Assembly (NCBI GenBank): GCA_937967285.1
Contig: CALBSU010000753.1
Coordinates: 1-16,433 of the forward strand
From: an uncultured Acidobacteriota bacterium
GTDB taxonomy: Bacteria > Acidobacteriota > Blastocatellia > RBC074
Reading direction: 5' to 3'
Length of the DNA stretch: 16,433 nucleotides
Part shown: positions 1-15,012 of the stretch, one piece after another
Numbering within the stretch: position 1 is the first letter of the stretch
How the letters are laid out: each line of letters begins with the position of its first letter
Position numbers and translations under genes: made by a program
Notes under the pieces: generated by a model
Database searches by the model: none
Told to the model about the DNA's origin: nothing
Seen by the model: the letters and a program-made list of their open reading frames with translations, nothing else

Positions 1-1370
<1,370 letters not shown>

Positions 1371-1600
1371 GCCTGTGAAATTTGAGATCTGGAAAATCAA
1401 AGCACGAGAATGGTGCCCGGTTCGGTGAGATTCGCGATTGAGCAGATCCGGAGAAGTGCCTGATTGACGATTCTTCAATCGGTGGTCGTGGAACTACGGG
1501 TTGCCAAACGAATCATCCTCGGAATTGAAAAGGGGGTCGATTTCAAACTATTCGATTGATTGTGCTCTTTCGATCGAAAAAGACAGCTAAAAGTGCGGGA

Positions 1601-2185
<585 letters not shown>

Positions 2186-2197
2186 CTCTGACCGGAC

Positions 2198-4663
<2,466 letters not shown>

Positions 4664-4666
4664 GGT

Positions 4667-4679
4667 TTGAGAACCTCAA
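4667..4679 (-). promoter_or_regulatory. Small hairpin over the lon ribosome binding site
   Basis: On the lon transcript TTGAG and CTCAA (5-bp arms, 3-base loop GTT) bracket the only Shine-Dalgarno-like sequence, GAGG, just before the ATG at 4663. Pairing would partly hide the site. The stem is short and could be chance. Confidence 0.3.
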
Positions 4680-4724
4680 TGGATGACCGGTAATTTATCC
4701 GGTTGCGCCGAGTTCGCCGGGAGA

Positions 4725-4730
4725 ATTATA
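4725..4730 (-). promoter_or_regulatory. Candidate -10 box for a lon promoter
   Basis: The minus strand carries a perfect TATAAT about 60 bases before the lon start codon, in the 182-base gap after clpX. No good TTGACA-like element sits 16-18 bases upstream (the 17-base position reads GATGTT) and there is no CIRCE operator. If real, it gives lon a promoter separate from clpX. Confidence 0.3.
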
Positions 4731-4760
4731 AGGTTGTTCTTGACGGGAACATCCCGGGGG

Positions 4761-4785
4761 AAACGGCGCCGTCCGGAAGCCGTTT
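4761..4785 (-). repeat. Inverted repeat between clpX and lon
   Basis: AAACGGC and GCCGTTT form a perfect 7-bp inverted repeat with an 11-base loop, about 60 bases past the clpX stop. No clear U-tract follows on the minus strand, so it is at best a weak terminator or an mRNA 3'-end stabiliser for clpX. Confidence 0.4.
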
Positions 4786-4845
4786 TATCGGCGGGTCGAA
4801 ATCAGCGAACCTGTTCGTCGATTTGAGCGTGCCGGGCGACGATCG

Positions 4846-6072
<1,227 letters not shown>

Positions 6073-6193
6073 TAAATCCCGGCCTCCAATTCAGTCTGTT
6101 GCACCATCACCTTCAATTCGCCCTGTCTTTCGATATCCTGTGCGGCACACCGCCATCATAAACAAGTGGCTGCAGGGGCGCAAGCACCCCGAC

Positions 6194-6604
6194 TCAACCG
6201 CCCAGCAGCAGGCTGGACTTGAGAACCTCACAGGCACGGACACACTTATCGCAGATCTGAGCCTGATTTCCGGGAAAGATGCGTTCTCCCTGCGGATTGT
6301 CCCGGTCATGAATGTTGAAACTGCAGCTTGCGGAAGAGGGCGAGTCGTCGCCGAACAGCTTTCTGTACCACGGCCGGCGCGGCCTCGGCGGCCGGACTCC
6401 CATCTCCCTGTAATCGTGGAGCAGCTGCACGCAGACGTCCACGCACTCGTCGCAGATGTAGCCCGTCACTCCCTCGAACAAACGAGCCACCTCTCCATCG
6501 CCCAGTCCGCAGAAGGAACAGACCAGTCCGTCGCGCCGCGGTTGCGGATCCCCGGATCCATCGAATGCCGAGTGAGGGGCGACCGAAGGGTTTTGTTCGT
6601 TCAT
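6194..6604 (-). CDS. Small protein with two ClpX-type zinc fingers
   Basis: This 136-residue protein lies between clpP (27-base gap) and clpX and has no AAA+ domain. Residues 27-62 match the ClpX N-terminal zinc-binding domain closely, with ligands Cys29, Cys32, Cys51 and Cys54. After a basic Pro/Arg-rich linker (70-83), residues 92-128 look like a second, diverged copy: Cys94 then CDKC at 118-121, with Asn97 where the second Cys should be and His99 nearby as a possible substitute ligand. In ClpX this domain mediates dimerisation and adaptor or substrate binding. From location and fold I infer a regulator, adaptor or decoy for ClpXP, but no function is established by the sequence. A weak GGGAAAA precedes the start. 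Free-standing zf-C4_ClpX proteins exist in other bacteria. Confidence 0.85.
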   Translation of the reverse strand: MNEQNPSVAPHSAFDGSGDPQPRRDGLVCSFCGLGDGEVARLFEGVTGYICDECVDVCVQLLHDYREMGVRPPRPRRPWYRKLFGDDSPSSASCSFNIHDRDNPQGERIFPGNQAQICDKCVRACEVLKSSLLLGG

Positions 6605-6631
6605 AATTTTCCCGATCGGGGCGTGACAGCT

Positions 6632-7234
6632 CTATTCGCGATGCTTGATCACCTGATCGATGATGCCGTATTCGCGAGCCTGCGACGCGCTCATGATCCT
6701 GTCGCGCTCGACGTCCCGCTCTATGGTTTCGATCGACTGGCCGGTGTGATTGGCCAGAATCTCGTTGAGGCGCTCGCGCAGTCTCAGAATCTCCTCGGCC
6801 GCGATCTTGATGTCAGTGGCCTGGCCGCCGATGCCGCCGGCCGAAGGCTGATGGATCAGAATTCGCGAATTCGGGAGGGCGAACCGGCGCCCCTTGGTGC
6901 CTGCCGCCAGCAGCACGGCGCCCATCGAAGCGCACTGCCCGATGCAGAAAGTGGTGACCGGACAGCGGACGAACTGCATGGTGTCGTAGATCGCCATGCC
7001 GGCCGTGACCGAACCGCCCGGGGAGTTGATGTAGAGGGAAATCTCGCGATCCGGGTCTTCCGATTCGAGAAAGAGCATCTGGGCGACGACCAGGTTGGCG
7101 ACCGTGTCGTCGATCGGAGTCCCGATGAAGATGATGTTGTCCTTGAGCAGCCGCGAATAGATATCGAAGGCGCGCTCGCCGCGCGCCGTCTGTTCGACGA
7201 CCATCGGAACAAGATGAGAAGTTGGATTGATCAT
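6632..7234 (-). CDS. clpP: ATP-dependent Clp protease proteolytic subunit ClpP
   Basis: ClpP is the tetradecameric serine peptidase chamber that degrades polypeptides threaded in by ClpX. The 200-residue protein is of normal family length and has the catalytic triad Ser103 (QCASMGA), His128 (LIHQP) and Asp178 (ERDVERD). The handle helix and oligomer-sensor segment (GGQATDI) are present. The N-terminus around [15 protein letters not shown] is typical of processed ClpP. An AGGATC sequence lies about 8 bases before the ATG. It sits downstream of tig, separated by a 189-base region with a candidate promoter and alternative stem-loops, and upstream of the zinc-finger gene and clpX. Confidence 0.98.
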   Translation of the reverse strand: MINPTSHLVPMVVEQTARGERAFDIYSRLLKDNIIFIGTPIDDTVANLVVAQMLFLESEDPDREISLYINSPGGSVTAGMAIYDTMQFVRCPVTTFCIGQCASMGAVLLAAGTKGRRFALPNSRILIHQPSAGGIGGQATDIKIAAEEILRLRERLNEILANHTGQSIETIERDVERDRIMSASQAREYGIIDQVIKHRE

Positions 7235-7279
7235 AACGCTTGATCCTGTCGATAACGGGCCCGCTGATTCAGGCCGCGC

Positions 7280-7308
7280 ATCAGAAATATATGATAAATA
7301 CTGTTCAA
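7280..7308 (-). promoter_or_regulatory. Candidate sigma-70 type promoter for clpP
   Basis: On the minus strand TTGAAC (7308-7303) and TCTGAT (7285-7280) are 17 bases apart in a markedly AT-rich stretch, about 46 bases before the clpP start. Each hexamer matches 4 of 6 consensus positions. It would allow clpP to be expressed independently of tig. Confidence 0.35.
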
Positions 7309-7373
7309 CGGTCTGTCGACCAGCTTACGAAAAAAGAATGATTAGACCGATTGTTGACCAGGGGTTTCAATTT

Positions 7374-7417
7374 GCGGACTGAGCGAACCGGATGACCTCA
7401 GAGTCCGCGGTTCGCTC
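7374..7417 (-). promoter_or_regulatory. Pair of mutually exclusive perfect stems between tig and clpP
   Basis: Four adjacent blocks occur in the order A (7374-7380, GCGGACT), B (7381-7389, GAGCGAACC), a 12-base spacer, A' (7402-7408) and B' (7409-7417). A' is the exact complement of A, and B' of B. Stems A-A' (extendable by GAG/CTC past a 2-base bulge) and B-B' (9 bp) cross each other with no linker, so they should be alternatives and not form together. The region starts 7 bases past the tig stop. An isolated T6 lies about 40 bases further along the transcript. An attenuator-like switch or a 3'-end structure is possible. Confidence 0.6.
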
Positions 7418-7423
7418 CGGGGG

Positions 7424-8782
7424 CTACTCGCCTGGCGGCACTTCCGGGGCGGCGTCCGGGTCGTTGCCTGATCCGGCATCCTCGACCAGCTCCTCCGTGG
7501 AGATTTCAGCGCAGCCGCGAACGAAATCCAGCACTTTTTTGTATCGCAGCCTGTTTTCGATACTAGAAAGGGCTTCATTCTTTGTCAAGCGGTCTTTCAG
7601 CAGAGCCGGGTCCTCGCCGTTGCTCTCGGCCATCCGCTGAATTTCGGCGTCGACATCGGACTCGGCGACTTCGATCTTCTCGGCATCGCCGATCCGCGAG
7701 ACGACCAGGGCGGCGCGGACGTCCTTGACCGCCACCTTGCGCGCCTCCTCCATCTGCTTGTCCCAGTCCATCTGGTTGAGGTATTCGCGCGGCATTCCGC
7801 TGCGGAGCATCATATAGGCCAGTTCGCGCGTCCGATCGGCGGCCTGTCTTTCGATGAGCGAGGCCGGAACCTCGAAATCGTAGGGTTCTATCAGACGGTC
7901 GACCAGATCGCCGTCGAGGCGGGAATCGGAGTCTTTCTCGGCGGCCGCGGTCAGGTTGGCGCGTATCTTCTCGCGCATCTCGGCCAGGGTTTCCGCATCG
8001 CCGTGTTCTTTGGCGAAATCGTCATCGAGTTCAGGGTAGTCCTTCTGCCTGACGGAGATGACCGTCGCGGTAAAATCGACGGTTTTGCCGGCCAGATCGC
8101 CGCCATCGTAATCCTCGGGATAGGTCACCCGGAACTCTTTGACGTCTCCGGCCTTGACGCCGGTCAGCGCTGTATCGAATTCAGGCTGGATGTTCTCCGA
8201 GCCAAGTTCGACCCGGATATCCTCGGAACTGATCTCTTCTTCATCGGGCTGATCGACATATTTCCCCTTCAGGTCGAACGAAACGATGTCGCCGGTCTGC
8301 GAGGGTCGATCCTCGACGGGGACGAACTCGACGGCCCCCTGACGGCGGCGCTCGACCACCTCGGCGACCTGCTCGTCGGTCACTCCGGCGACTTTCCGGG
8401 TCAGGCTGAGCCCCTTGTACTCCTGCAACTTGAATTCGGGGATGACGTCGACGGTCGCCTTGAATCTGAGCGGCCCGCCGTCGTCGATCTCGATATCATC
8501 GATCTCGGGCTCTCCCACGACATCCAGTTTGTTGTCGATGATCGCATGCTGGAGGGCATGCGGCAGCAGTCGACCGATCACTTCCTCTTTGACGTCCTTG
8601 GCAAACCGCTGTTTGACCACGCCCCGCGGCACTCTTCCGGGCCGGAATCCCGGCACTTTCGCATACCGCGAATATGCGTCATAGGTCTTTTCGAACTCCG
8701 CTTTGACCTCTTCGACCGGGACCTCGATCGTCAGCCCCTTCCTGGACTGCGACAATTCAGCTACGGCAACTTCGAGTTTCAA
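7424..8782 (-). CDS. tig: Trigger factor, ribosome-associated chaperone
   Basis: Trigger factor binds at the ribosomal exit tunnel and shields and folds nascent chains. The 452-residue protein has the three-domain layout. The N-terminal ribosome-binding domain carries the signature GFRPGRVP at 45-52. An FKBP-type peptidyl-prolyl isomerase domain spans about 160-245 ([11 protein letters not shown] to [12 protein letters not shown]), and a long helical C-terminal domain spans about 250-430. The last 20 residues are acidic and Pro/Gly-rich. It heads the tig-clpP-clpX-lon cluster. A weak AAAGG lies about 11 bases before the ATG. Its leader contains the heptad-repeat hairpin and the tRNA-Leu gene, so read-through from the tRNA is conceivable. 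Confidence 0.97.
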   Translation of the reverse strand: MKLEVAVAELSQSRKGLTIEVPVEEVKAEFEKTYDAYSRYAKVPGFRPGRVPRGVVKQRFAKDVKEEVIGRLLPHALQHAIIDNKLDVVGEPEIDDIEIDDGGPLRFKATVDVIPEFKLQEYKGLSLTRKVAGVTDEQVAEVVERRRQGAVEFVPVEDRPSQTGDIVSFDLKGKYVDQPDEEEISSEDIRVELGSENIQPEFDTALTGVKAGDVKEFRVTYPEDYDGGDLAGKTVDFTATVISVRQKDYPELDDDFAKEHGDAETLAEMREKIRANLTAAAEKDSDSRLDGDLVDRLIEPYDFEVPASLIERQAADRTRELAYMMLRSGMPREYLNQMDWDKQMEEARKVAVKDVRAALVVSRIGDAEKIEVAESDVDAEIQRMAESNGEDPALLKDRLTKNEALSSIENRLRYKKVLDFVRGCAEISTEELVEDAGSGNDPDAAPEVPPGE

Positions 8783-8803
8783 GGTTTAAGATACCTTTCT
8801 GAA

Positions 8804-8891
<88 letters not shown>

Positions 8892-8892
8892 G

Positions 8893-8975
<83 letters not shown>

Positions 8976-8999
8976 TCGGCCAGACTGTTCGGAAGCCTG

Positions 9000-9313
<314 letters not shown>

Positions 9314-9556
9314 ATGGAATTCGTCTGGTTTATCCTGATTGGCATCGTCGCCGGCTGGCTGGCCGGGCAGATAATGAAGGGCGGAGGGTACGGTCTGATC
9401 GGCGATCTGGTTCTCGGAGTTATCGGGGCGATTGTCGGCGGACTCTTGCTCGGGCTGCTCGGCCTCGGGGCGAGCGGGCTGATCGGAAGCCTTGTCACGG
9501 CGACAATCGGCGCCATTGTGCTGATCTTCATTTCGCGCCTGATCAAGCGGGCATAA
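9314..9556 (+). CDS. GlsB/YeaQ/YmgE-type small membrane protein
   Basis: This 80-residue protein is almost entirely hydrophobic and glycine-rich, with three predicted membrane segments (about 4-20, 31-50, 55-75) and a basic C-terminus (SRLIKRA). The opening pattern of a membrane helix ending GIVAGWLAGQIMKGGG and the GDLVLGVIGAIVGG repeat are hallmarks of the family once called transglycosylase-associated proteins. These inner-membrane proteins are linked to general stress responses in other bacteria, but their biochemical role is unknown. AGGA lies 6 bases before the ATG. It is followed by hairpins and then a small helical protein gene, suggesting a stress-related unit. Confidence 0.9.
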   Translation: MEFVWFILIGIVAGWLAGQIMKGGGYGLIGDLVLGVIGAIVGGLLLGLLGLGASGLIGSLVTATIGAIVLIFISRLIKRA

Positions 9557-9569
9557 AGAATAAAATCAA

Positions 9570-9618
9570 GGAACCCGAAACACAGCGGACAGAAGCGGTT
9601 TGAAGCGATTTCGGGTCC
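9570..9618 (+). repeat. Inverted repeat downstream of the glsB-like gene
   Basis: ACCCGAAA (9573-9580) and TTTCGGGT (9609-9616) are perfect 8-bp arms, extendable by GG/CC past one bulged A, with a 28-base loop. It starts about 14 bases after the glsB-like stop codon. No U-tract follows, so I call it a structured intergenic element, not a terminator. Confidence 0.5.
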
Positions 9619-9624
9619 TGAGAG

Positions 9625-9654
9625 CCGGGAGCGGAGAGGATTCTCCGCTCCCGG
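9625..9654 (+). promoter_or_regulatory. Very strong 13-bp hairpin upstream of the helical-protein gene
   Basis: CCGGGAGCGGAGA and TCTCCGCTCCCGG are perfectly complementary over 13 bp around a GGAT loop. The following bases are GAAACTGAAAGGGAGG, which includes the next gene's ribosome binding site, and there is no U-tract. It may block RNase degradation, uncouple the two genes, or attenuate read-through. Confidence 0.65.
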
Positions 9655-9679
9655 GAAACTGAAAGGGAGGATATGCAGA

Positions 9680-9967
9680 ATGACGAAGGATGAATTCAGA
9701 CGGAAGCTCGAGGCCGATATCGACTCGGCCGAATCGCAACTGGCGGACCTCGCAACGCGAGTCGACTCTCTGGCCGATGGTGCAAGAAGCAAATACGAAG
9801 AGGAGGCAGAAGCGCTCAAGGGTTACATCGCCGCGGGCCGCACCCGGCTGCACGAGATCGGCGAGGCGGGAGATGACGCATGGGAGAGCCTCAAGGACGG
9901 CGCCGAGAAGGCCTGGAACGAGATGAATTCGGCCGTCAGGAATGCCATCGACAAGTTCAGCTCCTGA
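9680..9967 (+). CDS. Small soluble helical (coiled-coil) protein, probably stress related
   Basis: This 95-residue, highly charged, Ala/Glu-rich protein has no membrane segment, signal peptide or cysteine. It reads as one or two long amphipathic helices (about 2-50 and 55-93) with heptad-like spacing, as in apolipoprotein-like or coiled-coil stress proteins. Proteins of this look commonly sit beside GlsB- or CsbD-type genes. I assign no specific family or function. GGGAGG is 9 bases before the ATG at 9680; an out-of-frame ATG at 9673 stops after six codons. A strong hairpin precedes the gene and a good intrinsic terminator follows it, so it may form its own transcript. Confidence 0.8.
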   Translation: MTKDEFRRKLEADIDSAESQLADLATRVDSLADGARSKYEEEAEALKGYIAAGRTRLHEIGEAGDDAWESLKDGAEKAWNEMNSAVRNAIDKFSS

Positions 9968-10008
9968 ACTGATGATCCCGGCTCCGGCCGGAGACCACCG
10001 GATTACAG

Positions 10009-10056
10009 CGACGCGCCGTGTCTCGAAGTCGATACGGCGCGTCGTTTACGTTTCAT
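10009..10056 (+). terminator. Rho-independent terminator after the stress genes
   Basis: CGACGCGCCGT (10009-10019) and ACGGCGCGTCG (10034-10044) form a perfect 11-bp GC-rich stem with a 14-base loop, followed by TTTACGTTTCAT. It lies 41 bases after the stop codon of the helical-protein gene. The U-tract is interrupted, so efficiency is uncertain. Confidence 0.7.
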
Positions 10057-10152
10057 GGCCGATTCCCGGACTGTCCGGTTTGACACCCGGCGCGGGTTGC
10101 CCCTATAAAATTGAGGAGCAGCGAATACAAATCGGACGGGAGGAAGATGGAT

Positions 10153-10605
10153 ATGACCTTTCTTGAGAGAATCAATCAGGACCTGACGGCGGCGATGAAG
10201 AACAAAGAGGCCGACCGGCTGTCGACTTTGCGGATGGTCAAGACGGCGATCAAGAACCGCGAGATCGAGAAGATGTCGCCGCTCACCGACGACGAGGCGA
10301 TCAAAATCCTTCAGTCGCTGGTCAAGCAGCGTCGGGACAGCATCGAACAGTACACTCAGGCCGGGCGAACCGAACTGGCCGAGAAGGAAGCGGCGGAGAT
10401 CGCGATCATCGAAGCCTACCTCCCGGCGGCTCTCGACGAAGCGACGATCGCGCGCATCGTGGATGAAACGATCCGCGAAACCGGCGCGTCATCGATGAAG
10501 GAGATGGGAGCGGTGATGAAAGGCGTCATGGCGAAGCTGGCCGGTCAGACGGTCGACGGCAAGGTGGTCAACGGCATCGTCCGCTCAAGGCTTGGCGCGC
10601 CGTGA
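10153..10605 (+). CDS. yqeY: GatB/YqeY domain protein
   Basis: YqeY proteins resemble the tail domain of the GatB subunit of tRNA amidotransferase; their exact role is unsettled, possibly tRNA-linked. The 150-residue product matches family length and pattern: [19 protein letters not shown], then [15 protein letters not shown] (25-39), [10 protein letters not shown] (58-67), IIEAYLPA (85-92), and the C-terminal [26 protein letters not shown] chose ATG 10153 because GGAGG (10139-10143) lies 9 bases before it; ATG 10147 would be only 3 bases from that site. No GatA or GatC partner is nearby. Confidence 0.93.
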   Translation: MTFLERINQDLTAAMKNKEADRLSTLRMVKTAIKNREIEKMSPLTDDEAIKILQSLVKQRRDSIEQYTQAGRTELAEKEAAEIAIIEAYLPAALDEATIARIVDETIRETGASSMKEMGAVMKGVMAKLAGQTVDGKVVNGIVRSRLGAP

Positions 10606-10700
10606 ATTTCGCCAGGAACTTAATGGAAGGTAGTGACGTTATTATGCGTGGATGAGCGGCTGGCAAATGCAGCGCTCAGACCTGTGGAGGCAGGCTTGAT

Positions 10701-10874
10701 ATGAATACAATATTATGGACGGCTGCGGTGATTCTCGATATCTTCGCGATATCGGATGTCATGCGCTCATCGAGGGACTGGGCGACCAAGGCGGTTTTAC
10801 TGGCAATTATTCTGCTGCTGCCTTTTATCGGCGCAGGTCTCTACCTGTTCGCATTCCGCGACAAGAGCAACTGA
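10701..10874 (+). CDS. 57-residue PLDc_N-type membrane protein
   Basis: This short reading frame encodes MNTILWTAAVILDIFAISDV followed by a basic turn (MRSSRDWATK), a second hydrophobic helix with LLLPFIGAGLYLFAF, and a charged tail ending RDKSN. The hydrophobic helix, Asp-x-x-Asp region, polar loop and P-x-x-G-x-x-x-Y-hydrophobic pattern are those of the phospholipase D N-terminal membrane domain (PLDc_N), which often occurs alone in tiny proteins of unknown role. GGAGG lies 10 bases before the ATG. It follows yqeY by 95 bases and converges on the amidohydrolase gene. Confidence 0.75.
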   Translation: MNTILWTAAVILDIFAISDVMRSSRDWATKAVLLAIILLLPFIGAGLYLFAFRDKSN

Positions 10875-10924
10875 AACGGAGATACGACCGATTGAAACTC
10901 CCTCTCCCCTGCCCCCTGAATTGA

Positions 10925-12427
10925 TCAGCGTCCGACCACCTTTCCCGGTCGAGCGGATGCCGTCTTCCCCCCGTCGATCACCAATTCGCCGTTGACCATC
11001 ACATAATTCATGCCGACCGGTTCCAGTTCAGGTCTGGTCATGGTCGATCTGTCGATGACCCGCCGCCGGTCGAAGACGACAATGTCCGCCATCATTCCCG
11101 CCCTGATCACGCCTCTGTCACCGAGACCGGCGCGGGCGGCCGGAAGCGAGGTCATCTTGCGAATCGCCTCTTCCAGCGAAAGCCACTTCAGCTCACGGAC
11201 GAAACGACCGATGACGCGCGGATAGGTGCCGGTTCCGCGCGGGTGGCGCATTCCGATGCCTCCGTCGCTGGCGACCATGACCCATGGCTGGCGGTAGAAG
11301 GTCCTGATATCCGGTTCGATCATCGACCGGCAGACGACGCCCGCGCCGCCGTCCCTGACGATCCGGATGTAGACGTCGACTTCGGAGGCGCCGGTCTCAG
11401 CGGCGATCCGGTCGAGAGTCTTGCCGTTGAACTCGGGATGGGCGGAGCAGCTTGTGACGAGCACATTCTTTCCACCGCCGACGTCATCGAGTCCCTTGCG
11501 GACCATGACCGGATCGTCATGCCTGCGCGAGGGGACGAGCACGGTGATCGTGGAAGCCCATGCATCGTAGGGGTAACAGTCCGCGGTCACATCGACTCCG
11601 CTTCGTCGCGCGTCCTCGATGAGTTTGACGACCTGGTCCGCCTTCCCCCAGACCCCGACCGTCCCGAGCTTGATGTGCGATATCTGGACCGGCAGACCAG
11701 CCTCGCGCCCGATCCGGATCGCCTCCCGGAAAGCGTCCATGGCCAGATCGGCCTCGTCGCGGACGTGGCTCATATAGATTCCGTTGTGACGCGCGGCGAC
11801 TTTCGCAAGAGCGATTACCTCCTCGGTCGTGGCGGGATTTCCCATGTCGTACTCGAGCCCCGATGAGAGACCGATCGCTCCATCCTTCATGCCCTGATCG
11901 ACCAGTTCGGACATCCGGGAGATCTCTTCTGCGGTCGCGTGGCGCTTGAAATCATCTCCCATAACCCGCCGGCGAACTGTCGCGTGTCCGACAAAGGCGA
12001 GAACATTGACCGCCGAGCCCTTCTGCTCGATCTGTCTGAAGTAATCCGAGACCGGGAACGGCGAGGAACCGTCCGGGCCGACGGCCAGCGTCGTGATGCC
12101 CTGAAGCGTCTGGCTGCGCGCTTCGGGATCGGTCAGCAACCCGCGCTCGGAATGGTTATGGAGATCGATGAATCCGGGTGCGACGACCTGCCCGCGCGCA
12201 TCGATGATCCGCTCGGCCGGCAGAGGCTTGAGACGTCCGACCTCGATGATCTTCATCCCCTCGACCCTGACGTCCGCCCTTCGCGCCGGCGAGCCCGTGC
12301 CGTCGATGACCATTCCTCCTGAGATCAGGACGGTCCCGGGTCGAGGCTCCTGCCCGCTGCCCGTGAACCAGTGCCCCGTCATCATCAGACCGGCGCAAAT
12401 CAGCGCCGAAAGGACTGCTCTTCGCAT
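10925..12427 (-). CDS. Secreted amidohydrolase of the N-acyl-D-amino-acid deacylase (D-aminoacylase) family
   Basis: This family cleaves N-acyl or peptide bonds of D-amino acids. The 500-residue protein has an N-terminal signal peptide (basic MRR, hydrophobic core to about residue 22), so it acts outside the cytoplasm. It carries the typical amidohydrolase beta-domain and TIM barrel: GFIDLHNHSE with His90 and His92, His221 (YMSHVRDE), His251 (QISHIK) and the catalytic Asp388 (VASDGG). The segment after GITT, where D-aminoacylases usually have GNCG with a metal-bridging Cys, reads GPDG with Asp119. That places it in a divergent subgroup whose substrate I cannot assign. AAGGGGG precedes the ATG at 12427. 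Confidence 0.9.
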   Translation of the reverse strand: MRRAVLSALICAGLMMTGHWFTGSGQEPRPGTVLISGGMVIDGTGSPARRADVRVEGMKIIEVGRLKPLPAERIIDARGQVVAPGFIDLHNHSERGLLTDPEARSQTLQGITTLAVGPDGSSPFPVSDYFRQIEQKGSAVNVLAFVGHATVRRRVMGDDFKRHATAEEISRMSELVDQGMKDGAIGLSSGLEYDMGNPATTEEVIALAKVAARHNGIYMSHVRDEADLAMDAFREAIRIGREAGLPVQISHIKLGTVGVWGKADQVVKLIEDARRSGVDVTADCYPYDAWASTITVLVPSRRHDDPVMVRKGLDDVGGGKNVLVTSCSAHPEFNGKTLDRIAAETGASEVDVYIRIVRDGGAGVVCRSMIEPDIRTFYRQPWVMVASDGGIGMRHPRGTGTYPRVIGRFVRELKWLSLEEAIRKMTSLPAARAGLGDRGVIRAGMMADIVVFDRRRVIDRSTMTRPELEPVGMNYVMVNGELVIDGGKTASARPGKVVGR

Positions 12428-12569
12428 ATCGATCCCCCTTCATTTTTCAGGACAACTGACTAACCCGGTTACGCCATGTTACGATTTATTCAATCACAGT
12501 TATTTTTCGTACAGTCCGGATACCGGTAGAGTGAGATAAGTGTTCGTCAAACTTTGACTGGAGAAAGAT

Positions 12570-12947
12570 ATGACAGGCAGCCGATCATCGCAATTCACCG
12601 ATCAGAAGTATCTCAACCTCGAGAGCTTTCGACGGAACGGACAGGGAGTCCGGACGCCGATCTGGTTCGCGGAAGAGAACGGCGTCTTTTACGCCTACAC
12701 GCTGGCCGATTCATTCAAAGTGAAGAGGATACGCAACAATCAGCGGGTCAGGATCGCGCCGTGCGACGTCAGGGGAAACGTGATCGGGGACTGGATCGAA
12801 GCCAGAGCCCGGATTCTGGACCCCGCCGACGACCCGGCTGTCCACCGGCTGCTCAATAAAAAATACGGACTGATCAAGAGGATTTTCGACGTCTTCAACC
12901 TGCTCCGTGGCGGCGGCAGAGTATCGCTTGCGATCGAGCCGACCTGA
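12570..12947 (+). CDS. PPOX-class (pyridoxamine oxidase-fold) flavin/F420-dependent oxidoreductase
   Basis: The 125-residue protein has the split beta-barrel pattern of the PPOX class F420-dependent group: [21 protein letters not shown] (14-33), [20 protein letters not shown] (41-60) and [19 protein letters not shown] (63-81). These small dimeric proteins bind FMN or F420 and typically reduce a small substrate; the substrate cannot be told from sequence. TGGAG lies 6 bases before the ATG. It starts divergently from the amidohydrolase and precedes egtD by 73 bases on the same strand, so the two are probably co-transcribed. Whether this organism makes F420 cannot be seen from the window. Confidence 0.87.
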   Translation: MTGSRSSQFTDQKYLNLESFRRNGQGVRTPIWFAEENGVFYAYTLADSFKVKRIRNNQRVRIAPCDVRGNVIGDWIEARARILDPADDPAVHRLLNKKYGLIKRIFDVFNLLRGGGRVSLAIEPT

Positions 12948-13020
12948 CCGGTCCTCGAGATTGTCGAATAATCCCGGCGAGCCCTTCGTCAGAACCGTAC
13001 AGGAATCACAGGGAGGTAAG

Positions 13021-14926
<1,906 letters not shown>

Positions 14927-15012
14927 GATGACTCCATTATTCAGCAAAGCGCGCCGGGTGAATCGGTTCCCCTGCCGCTTTCGGAACCTGAGTTAACGAA
15001 TCGGCCGGCAAG

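Noticed and set aside
1560..1600. Palindrome around TTTCGATCGAAA after engB as a terminator
   Set aside because: The arms meet with almost no loop and no U-tract follows on the minus strand.
10111..10152. Upstream ATG at 10111 for the YqeY protein
   Set aside because: The added residues lie over the Shine-Dalgarno that serves ATG 10153 and are not part of the family domain.
12907..13020. GTG start giving EgtD a 38-residue extension
   Set aside because: It would overlap the end of the PPOX gene. The extension is Arg/Ser-rich shadow sequence, and a strong GGGAGGT precedes ATG 13021.
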